NCBI GenBank assembly: GCA_013044305.1
Contig: JABEUT010000005.1
Span: forward strand, 1 to 11,967
Length of the DNA stretch: 11,967 bases
Direction: 5' to 3'
From: Bacteroidia bacterium
GTDB taxonomy: Bacteria; Bacteroidota; Bacteroidia; JABEUT01
This document shows, one piece after another, positions 7,074 to 11,967 of this stretch (positions are counted from its first letter, which is position 1; every line of letters starts with the position of its first letter). The notes below the pieces were generated by a model. That model made no database searches. It saw only the letters and a program-made list of their open reading frames with translations, and was not told the DNA's origin. A program made the translations under genes and the position numbers.

Positions 7074-7369
7074 CAACACAAGGAAAGGACAATCAGTGGC
7101 TACTGTGGGAGGTATTTGTGCAAAGCAAATCGGGTCAGCCGCATAAGCACGTGGGCAGCGTGCATGCACCCGACGCCGAAATGGCATTACTTAATGCGAG
7201 GGATACCTATACGCGCAGAAACGAAGGCACAAGCGTATGGGTGGTGCCGGCGCAAAGCATCACGGCTTCAACGCCCGAAGAGGTAGGCGCTTTTTTCGAC
7301 CCTGCATTCGATAAGGTTTACCGCCATCCCACATTCTATAACGTTCCCGAAGGCGTAAAATACCTTTAA
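7070..7369 (+). CDS. paaB: phenylacetyl-CoA 1,2-epoxidase, structural subunit PaaB
   Basis: The product is 99 residues. PaaB has no active site; in the family it bridges PaaAC pairs into the larger PaaABC assembly that accepts electrons from the reductase PaaE. The sequence has the family's WEVFVQSKSGQPHKHVGSVH near the start, then APDAEMALLNARD and YTRRNEG, and WVVPA. It overlaps paaA by four bases (ATGA). The length is normal (about 95-100). The expected next gene, paaC, is absent: a membrane protein begins 65 bases later. The epoxidase encoded here therefore needs PaaC, PaaD and PaaE from another locus. Confidence 0.95.
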   Translation: MTTQGKDNQWLLWEVFVQSKSGQPHKHVGSVHAPDAEMALLNARDTYTRRNEGTSVWVVPAQSITASTPEEVGAFFDPAFDKVYRHPTFYNVPEGVKYL

Positions 7370-7380
7370 TTGAAAAAACC

Positions 7381-7413
7381 ATGGCAAAGACCGCTTCAAA
7401 TTGCCTGGAATAA
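7381..7413 (+). CDS. possible ten-codon leader ORF (MAKTASNCLE)
   Basis: An ATG at 7381, 11 bases after the paaB stop and preceded by an A-rich stretch, opens a ten-codon frame ending in TAA at 7411-7413. The first base after the stop is the first base of the hairpin that abuts the next gene's ATG. That arrangement resembles a leader peptide, but an ORF this short can arise by chance and there is no run of one amino acid to suggest attenuation. Confidence 0.25.
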   Translation: MAKTASNCLE

Positions 7414-7434
7414 GATAGTTTGAGAACAACTATC
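7414..7434 (+). promoter_or_regulatory. perfect inverted repeat ending at the start codon
   Basis: GATAGTT at 7414-7420 and AACTATC at 7428-7434 are exact reverse complements around a seven-base loop. The right arm ends at the base before the ATG at 7435. In RNA this would fold over the ribosome-binding region; in DNA it could be an operator. It includes TAGTTTG, one base short of a TAnnTTTG box. Confidence 0.5.
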
Positions 7435-9411
7435 ATGACTACTGAAGATAAAACCAAATCTGACAGGCTATTCTACTTACTGCTTTTCGCATCCTTAATT
7501 ACAGCAATCTGCATCGCTTTTACCTCCGGAGCTACATTCGACTCCGGCGACGGCATTGAGCATTATCTGATTGCGCGCTACTCATGGCAGCACCCGAAGC
7601 TGCTGCTCGATTTGTGGGGCAAACCCGTATTTACTTTAATCAGCTCACCGTTTGCACAATTCGGGCTTAAAGGAATGTTTGTATTTCAGGCTTTGTGTGC
7701 CCTATTTACCTTCGTCTTCTTATATAAAATTGCAAATATTTTCAGGCTTAATTTTGCCTGGACTCTTCCTGTCTTTATCTTCTTCTCCCCTATTTACTTT
7801 GCCGTTATTGACAGCGGGCTAACCGAGATAATGTTTGGCGCCACACTTTCTCTTACATTCTGGCTGCTGGTTAAAAACCGGAATATCGCGGCGTCCGTAA
7901 TAGCCTCATTTATCCTGTTTGTGCGCCCCGAAGGTTATCTGATTCTTCCCTTGATAGCCTTACTGCTTGCTCTGAAGAAACAATGGAAAGCCCTGCCCTT
8001 CCTTTTCACCTCCATCATTTTCTTTACGGCAATCGGATATCCATACTATCACAACTGGTTGTGGATTATTACAAACAACTACAAAACCAATGGCGATGTG
8101 TACAACGGAGCTATGAAAAGCTTCTTCCATTACTTCGGCAAATACAATGAAATATGGGGCACTATTTACTCCCTTTTGCTTTTAACGGGGATAGGCTCCC
8201 TCGCATTCGCAATACCGGGCATAATTTCTAAAAGAAAGGAAAGTGAATTTGTCCGGGAAAAGGTATTGTTGTTTATGGGAAGTTTTTTTGTTATACTCGT
8301 CTTGCACAGCATAAGTTGTTCGGTAAAAGGATTTGTAAACAACCTTGGTATGGTACGCTATATGACATGCCTGATACCATCGTCGGCCATGCTTGCACTT
8401 ATTGGCATAAACCGGTTATCCCGAATCATAAAAAAGTATCCGGCCTGGGTTTTATACCTGTTTCTTTTAATCGTTCTTCTGCTTATAGTAATAACCCCAT
8501 TCAGGCAATGGTACTATCCTTTCAGGCCCAATAATGAAGAGGCTGTAAGTGACAATATGTCGGGGTGGCTTAAACCCCTCCTCAACCACAGGAGTATATG
8601 CTACCTTAATCCCTGTATCACCACGGCCGCTGATATTGATCCTTATGACAAATCGGTGTTTTTAATGCATGGGGTGAATAAAAATTCCATACGGTGGTAC
8701 CCGGACAGTACGTTCCTAATCTGGGATTCTCATTTTTCTCCCCAGGAAGGCAATACATCATTATACACCCTCCTATCTGACAACAATTTGAAATTAGTAA
8801 AAGTGTACAGGTATTACAACGAGACGGAACCGTTCGATCTATGGGTATTCATGAAGAAAGCCGGCAGCAGTTTAACAACTGGAAGTGAACAGCCCGTTGC
8901 AGGTTCGCTTACCATTGAAACAGTTGCAGCCCCGTGGCTCGTCAAAGACTTCTACAAAGGCGACTCGGTTAGCTTTTCAACCCCTCCGGGCCCAGGTGCA
9001 GATAGCTCCATGTTGTCGCCGGCTAAAAGCCCTTCGGGTAAGCAATCCCTGTTTTACAGCCAAGACAGGGAGTATGGACCCGTGTTTTCAAAAAAATTAG
9101 CGGAAATAAGCGATTACAGGAATTTTGGGATGCTTAAAATCACCTTCAGGCTATACCCATGCAACTCCATGCAAGGCGTGAAGGCTGTTGCGGAAATAAA
9201 GCAGGATGGCAAAGTTATAGCCTGGGAAGGCGGAAACATTCCTTTGGAGGCCGCACCAAACCGATGGAATACTATTAAAATGACCGAAATTATGAACATA
9301 AAAGATAATTTGAATGAGACCGGCACGGTCAACTTCTACTTCTGGAATAAGGCGAAAACAGATTTTTATATTGATAGCGTGCGAATAGGCTATTACTGTT
9401 CGGAGAAATAA
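7435..9411 (+). CDS. GT-C-like membrane glycosyltransferase with C-terminal soluble domain
   Basis: The product is 658 residues. About residues 11-360 hold many hydrophobic segments, roughly ten membrane helices, starting at 12-30 and ending with a leucine/isoleucine helix near 338-354. After the first helix, an outside loop reads FDSGDGIEHY (D36, D39, E42). Acidic residues in this loop bind metal and donor in GT-C enzymes, which use lipid-phosphate sugars. RPEG at 164-167 and MVRY at 306-309 are also common in such proteins of Bacteroidota. Residues about 365-658 are soluble: first a mixed region, then a beta-rich part from about 495 ending FYFWNKAKTDFYIDSVRIGYY, which resembles a carbohydrate-binding sandwich. 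The earlier in-frame TTG at 7420 lies inside the hairpin, so 7435 is preferred. The donor and acceptor are unknown; O-glycosylation or surface glycan assembly is an inference. Confidence 0.65.
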   Translation: MTTEDKTKSDRLFYLLLFASLITAICIAFTSGATFDSGDGIEHYLIARYSWQHPKLLLDLWGKPVFTLISSPFAQFGLKGMFVFQALCALFTFVFLYKIANIFRLNFAWTLPVFIFFSPIYFAVIDSGLTEIMFGATLSLTFWLLVKNRNIAASVIASFILFVRPEGYLILPLIALLLALKKQWKALPFLFTSIIFFTAIGYPYYHNWLWIITNNYKTNGDVYNGAMKSFFHYFGKYNEIWGTIYSLLLLTGIGSLAFAIPGIISKRKESEFVREKVLLFMGSFFVILVLHSISCSVKGFVNNLGMVRYMTCLIPSSAMLALIGINRLSRIIKKYPAWVLYLFLLIVLLLIVITPFRQWYYPFRPNNEEAVSDNMSGWLKPLLNHRSICYLNPCITTAADIDPYDKSVFLMHGVNKNSIRWYPDSTFLIWDSHFSPQEGNTSLYTLLSDNNLKLVKVYRYYNETEPFDLWVFMKKAGSSLTTGSEQPVAGSLTIETVAAPWLVKDFYKGDSVSFSTPPGPGADSSMLSPAKSPSGKQSLFYSQDREYGPVFSKKLAEISDYRNFGMLKITFRLYPCNSMQGVKAVAEIKQDGKVIAWEGGNIPLEAAPNRWNTIKMTEIMNIKDNLNETGTVNFYFWNKAKTDFYIDSVRIGYYCSEK

Positions 9412-9417
9412 TTAGAA

Positions 9418-9451
9418 TTGACAGGGGTAATTTCAAAATTTTATAACTTTG
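9418..9451 (+). promoter_or_regulatory. promoter with TTG (-33) and TAACTTTG (-7)
   Basis: TTG at 9418-9420 and TAACTTTG at 9444-9451 are 23 bases apart, within the range for Bacteroidota promoters. The -7 box ends 32 bases before the ATG at 9484. This is the most complete promoter in the window and it excludes the TTG at 9418 as a start codon. Confidence 0.65.
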
Positions 9452-9483
9452 TGCACGCCTGCACAACCGATATTTTGGCTAAT

Positions 9484-10248
9484 ATGAGAAAAGTATCACT
9501 TTTAACACTTATCGTAATTACAATAACTGCCTGCCTTACAAGCATAAAATCGGGCTTTGCACAAACCGACACCCTTGCCCCGATGGTATTATCGGCGAGC
9601 GGCAATTCATCAACAATAGGCGGATTTAATCTGGCTTATACCGTTGGCGAACCGGTGATTACCACTGATGTTTACCCAAATCCGGCTTCACCCCAGATAT
9701 ATCTCACACAAGGGTTTCATCAACCCGTGGTTGCAGGCGCCTTCAATTTCAATTTGAGTTTCACCTCGGAATCATGTATGGGAAGCAACGACGGTTCGGC
9801 AGCCATTCAGATAAACGGAGGCGCCGCTCCTTATACGGTTGTCTGGTCTTCTAACCCATCCCTAAGCGGCAATACTATTGACAGCCTGAAGCCGGGAACC
9901 TATACGGTAAGCGTAACAGATGCCCATGGCAAGACTAAAAGTATGGCATTTAATATACTTGCGAGTAACAATAATTGCCTGATAAAAATTTATAACGGCA
10001 TAACACCTAACGGCGACGGACACAATGACACCTGGGTTATTGATAATATTGAAGAATATCCGGATAACAGTGTTAGTATTTATAACAGATGGGGTTCGGA
10101 GGTATGGAAAGCCAACTCCTATAACAACACTTCCGTGGTATGGAATGGAAATAACTTACAGGGGCAGCCTTTGCCCGACGGCACTTATTTCTATATTGTG
10201 CAGGTATCAGGCGTTTCTTACAAAGGCTGGGTACAGCTTACAAGATAA
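9484..10248 (+). CDS. T9SS type B secreted protein with SprB-like repeat and CHU_C domain
   Basis: The product is 254 residues. The signal peptide is about 1-26, with FAQ before TDT. ITAC with Cys17 also fits a lipobox, so lipidation cannot be excluded. Residues about 27-85 carry the YTVGEPVITT ... LTQGFHQP signature, often seen at the N-terminus of T9SS cargo proteins. About 97-157 is one SprB-like repeat: CMGSNDGSAAIQINGGAAPY, a V-x-W core, LKPGTYTVSVTDAHG. Residues 163-254 are the CHU_C sorting domain: GITPNGDGHNDTW, IYNRWGSEVW, a PDGTYFYIV strand, ending KGWVQLTR. The protein should be exported by the type IX system and held at the surface. Unlike the first such gene in the window, it has no PorP/SprF gene beside it. 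It has its own promoter, and the minus-strand genes converge on it. Confidence 0.85.
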   Translation: MRKVSLLTLIVITITACLTSIKSGFAQTDTLAPMVLSASGNSSTIGGFNLAYTVGEPVITTDVYPNPASPQIYLTQGFHQPVVAGAFNFNLSFTSESCMGSNDGSAAIQINGGAAPYTVVWSSNPSLSGNTIDSLKPGTYTVSVTDAHGKTKSMAFNILASNNNCLIKIYNGITPNGDGHNDTWVIDNIEEYPDNSVSIYNRWGSEVWKANSYNNTSVVWNGNNLQGQPLPDGTYFYIVQVSGVSYKGWVQLTR

Positions 10249-10370
10249 TGCAACCATCGTGCATCAAGGCATTATTTGCAACAATAATTTCTTAATAAGC
10301 TTGCAAACTCTATGTATCTCCTTTGCCTTTACAGAGGCCAACTATTATGAGTTATGTGCTGCCGGTAAAA

Positions 10371-11039
10371 TCAATTCGTATTCACAGGCGGCTGACCTTC
10401 AGGAATAATATTGATCGTTTTCAGGCTTTCCGTCATCTGCCCGATAAAGTCTCCGGGGTTTCTGCAATAACATTTGTAAATAAATTTAACCAGTCTTCCA
10501 TTTGCATCAGTAAAGCCATCCAGCTCATTAAGCTGCAAACTGTCTATTTTCATAGACAATTCACTAATTATAAAATGCTTGCCATTAATATCCTTAAGGT
10601 AGAACTTACGTTGTGCCGAGGCTTTAGCGTCTAAGGACTTGTAATATTCCATTATTGTATTCATCAGCCCTGCATTTACGGTAATGTACTCTTCACAGTC
10701 GGGGTTAAATGTTTGTATAATTGTGAACTGGTAGATTGAATCACTAAGGTCGGAGTATTGAAAATCGGAATTAGTGCTTAAACAGCAATCGTATTTCCTT
10801 GAAGCAAACCGGTGAAGTTTAACTTCTGCACAATGGTATTCCCCGTAATTTACTGCTGTATAAAAGGTATCGAGTGCGGCGGGCAGATACACCGACACAA
10901 TTCCCAGCCCGTTTGATAATCTGACTGACTTTTGTGAATATCCTTGCAGACTATCTGGATTACTTTTGACCGTACAACCAGCTAACAATGCATAAAGAAA
11001 CCCTAAACGAAATGCTGAATTGGGGAAGGAATATCGCAT
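10371..11039 (-). CDS. cysteine-rich predicted lipoprotein, unknown function
   Basis: The product is 222 residues. MRYSFPNSAFRLGF, a short hydrophobic core and LLAGC (lipobox, Cys22) make a lipoprotein signal. The mature part holds six more cysteines (70, 85-86, 115, 190, 192), enough for disulfides in the periplasm or at the surface. No known domain is recognised. The middle (about 100-170) is mixed alpha/beta with ITVNAGLMNTIMEYY and FYLKDINGKHFIIS. The C-terminus (FIGQMTESLKTINIIPEG) probably ends in a helix and tail. The start at 11039 rather than the TTG at 11048 follows the promoter box, and the signal begins properly there. The upstream minus-strand gene ends 121 bases away. Confidence 0.65.
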   Translation of the reverse strand: MRYSFPNSAFRLGFLYALLAGCTVKSNPDSLQGYSQKSVRLSNGLGIVSVYLPAALDTFYTAVNYGEYHCAEVKLHRFASRKYDCCLSTNSDFQYSDLSDSIYQFTIIQTFNPDCEEYITVNAGLMNTIMEYYKSLDAKASAQRKFYLKDINGKHFIISELSMKIDSLQLNELDGFTDANGRLVKFIYKCYCRNPGDFIGQMTESLKTINIIPEGQPPVNTN

Positions 11040-11045
11040 AACGGA

Positions 11046-11053
11046 CAAATTTA
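11046..11053 (-). promoter_or_regulatory. TAnnTTTG promoter (TAAATTTG), near-leaderless
   Basis: On the minus strand this reads TAAATTTG and its last base lies six bases before the lipoprotein ATG at 11039. With initiation about five to seven bases after the box, the transcript would start at or next to the ATG. No -33 TTG is visible; an inverted repeat occupies that position. Confidence 0.5.
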
Positions 11054-11071
11054 TAAAATTCTGCTTATGAT

Positions 11072-11097
11072 TGGCCTAATTGATAAGTCAATGGCCA
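11072..11097. repeat. two-part inverted repeat upstream of the lipoprotein promoter
   Basis: TGGCC (11072-11076) pairs with GGCCA (11093-11097), and inside it ATTG (11079-11082) pairs with CAAT (11089-11092), with a two-base TA bulge and the six-base loop ATAAGT. The element sits 19-44 bases upstream of the -7 box, where a -33 element or an operator would lie. It could instead be an RNA hairpin at the 3' end of the upstream gene's transcript; no T-tract follows on the minus strand. Confidence 0.4.
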
Positions 11098-11139
11098 TAA
11101 ATTTTAAATGTTAAAGTCTGTAATTACCCTTTGATGTCC

Positions 11140-11161
11140 GGTAGGAATATCCTGCCTTTTT
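11140..11161 (+). terminator. terminator-like hairpin with T-tract on the plus strand
   Basis: GGTAGGA (11140-11146) pairs with TCCTGCC (11150-11156), with one T-G wobble, around the loop ATA, and TTTTT follows on the plus strand at 11157-11161. The tract runs into the last codon of the minus-strand DUF218 gene. On the minus strand the hairpin has no T-tract after it, so its polarity is opposite to the genes on both sides. Confidence 0.4.
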
Positions 11162-11925
11162 CAGATATATCCAAGTAGTTTATAGCAAACATCGCCCATC
11201 CATTCATGGAGTAATACATCCCATTCCTGCAAGGCAGATTTATCGGGTAAAAACATATAATCAAACTGGAACTTCATCGAACCGGAGTAGCGGTCAACCG
11301 AAAACCTGTCGGTGTGCACCCCAGCTTTTAAAAAGCAGCGGTAGGCTCTTGGCATGTGCGATGCAGAGGTTATCAGCAGATAATTGCCCCCGGGTGCGGC
11401 ACTGTCTAAAATCGGTTTTGCAAACATGGCATTCTCATGAGTGTTGCGCGACCTTGATTCTATTAATATATCAGAAGGAGGCACACCAATTGCGATAAGG
11501 TAATTTCGTGCCACAGGCGCTTCCAGATTACCGGGCAACAACAGGCTTCCTGATCCGCCTACCACCAGTATTTTTTTTATCCTGCCTTCATGATACAAAT
11601 TTAAACCCTGAAAAAGCCTGTCAGAACCCCTGTCGAACTGCACACGCTTTAGTTTAGGGTCATAACTCATCATACCGCCAAGTACTATTCCAATATCATA
11701 GGTTTTTGCTAATTGCGAATCGGCAACTGCAGGATATTCGTATGCATGCATAAACTCATTTACAATAAAGTCGTTGGTAAAAAAGCAATAAACAAGCAGT
11801 GTTGAAATCAAAAAACGTTTTCTGTGTACCGCATTACCGCTAAATACTGCTAAAAGCAGAAGAATGAGAATCCACATTACAGGTTCTATAAGAAACTCCA
11901 GCAGCTTGGAAAAAAGAAAAAACAT
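11161..11925 (-). CDS. YdcF/ElyC/SanA-type DUF218 membrane protein
   Basis: The product is 254 residues. Two N-terminal hydrophobic segments, about 2-28 and 38-55, are followed by a soluble DUF218 domain (about 75-225). The family's blocks are all there: DIGIVLGGM (77-85), VVGGSGS (121-127), ESRSRNTHENA (156-166) and LLITSASHMPRA (183-194). Related proteins (SanA, YdcF, ElyC) act in envelope integrity, and ElyC has been linked to peptidoglycan precursor metabolism; the reaction is not settled. The C-terminal tail (residues 225-254) continues the domain as EWDVLLHEWMG, common in the two-helix branch. I start at ATG 11925; an in-frame TTG at 11967 would add 14 charged/polar residues without improving the membrane segment. 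No TAnnTTTG box is visible in the 42 bases upstream, so the promoter may lie beyond the window. Confidence 0.85.
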   Translation of the reverse strand: MFFLFSKLLEFLIEPVMWILILLLLAVFSGNAVHRKRFLISTLLVYCFFTNDFIVNEFMHAYEYPAVADSQLAKTYDIGIVLGGMMSYDPKLKRVQFDRGSDRLFQGLNLYHEGRIKKILVVGGSGSLLLPGNLEAPVARNYLIAIGVPPSDILIESRSRNTHENAMFAKPILDSAAPGGNYLLITSASHMPRAYRCFLKAGVHTDRFSVDRYSGSMKFQFDYMFLPDKSALQEWDVLLHEWMGDVCYKLLGYI

Positions 11926-11967
11926 GGCTATATATAATTTTAGGTTCGGGTTACCCGGGTATTCCAA

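Noticed and set aside
6645..7187. 180-codon minus-strand frame across paaA/paaB
   Set aside because: It lies antisense to two certain genes, contains many cysteines and prolines from reversed codons, and has no promoter or family match.
7370..7434. Remnant of paaC after paaB
   Set aside because: The 65 bases show only a ten-codon ORF with no resemblance I can see to PaaC.
10271..10288. ATTATT / AATAAT inverted repeat between the converging genes
   Set aside because: The stem is six A-T pairs only and the T-tract is weak; a functional terminator is not supported.

Overview
The window looks like chromosomal DNA from a member of the Bacteroidota, probably an environmental Chitinophagales- or Sphingobacteriales-like organism. 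Three things point there: two proteins with the gliding-motility / type IX secretion (T9SS) type B C-terminal domain (CHU_C), a PorP/SprF-family outer-membrane protein, and repeated copies of the Bacteroidota -7 promoter box TAnnTTTG just upstream of genes on both strands. Genus cannot be told from the sequence. I see no tRNA, rRNA, CRISPR array, transposase, phage gene or attachment site.

Layout. The left edge (1-236) holds a possible tail of an upstream gene and a short repeat-bearing leader. Next is a two-gene T9SS module (309-2445): a secreted Ig/PKD-like adhesin with a type B sorting domain, then a PorP/SprF protein. Converging on it is a minus-strand pair (3392-2571): a small transaldolase and a previously easy-to-miss 44-residue lipoprotein. 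After a 304-base divergent promoter region comes an envelope cluster of unknown function (3697-6036): beta-barrel protein, FN3-like lipoprotein, second beta-barrel protein, closed by a likely intrinsic terminator. Then come paaA and paaB (6129-7369), two subunits of the phenylacetyl-CoA epoxidase, with no paaC, paaD or paaE after them. A 658-residue GT-C-type membrane glycosyltransferase-like protein follows (7435-9411), preceded by a ten-codon ORF and a perfect hairpin abutting its ATG. A second T9SS type B protein (9484-10248) ends the plus-strand run. The right end carries two minus-strand genes: a cysteine-rich lipoprotein of unknown function and a YdcF/ElyC-type DUF218 membrane protein.

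How the genes relate. Most of the window serves the cell envelope: secretion and anchoring of surface proteins, outer-membrane barrels, lipoproteins, glycan transfer and envelope biogenesis. The metabolic genes are the transaldolase (pentose phosphate pathway) and paaAB (aromatic degradation). Promoter boxes place several true start codons downstream of the longest possible reading frame, and the coordinates given here follow that. I found no clear new defence or mobile system. The most interesting points are the isolated paaAB pair, the uORF-hairpin leader of the glycosyltransferase-like gene, the hidden small lipoprotein and the unassigned barrel-lipoprotein-barrel cluster.
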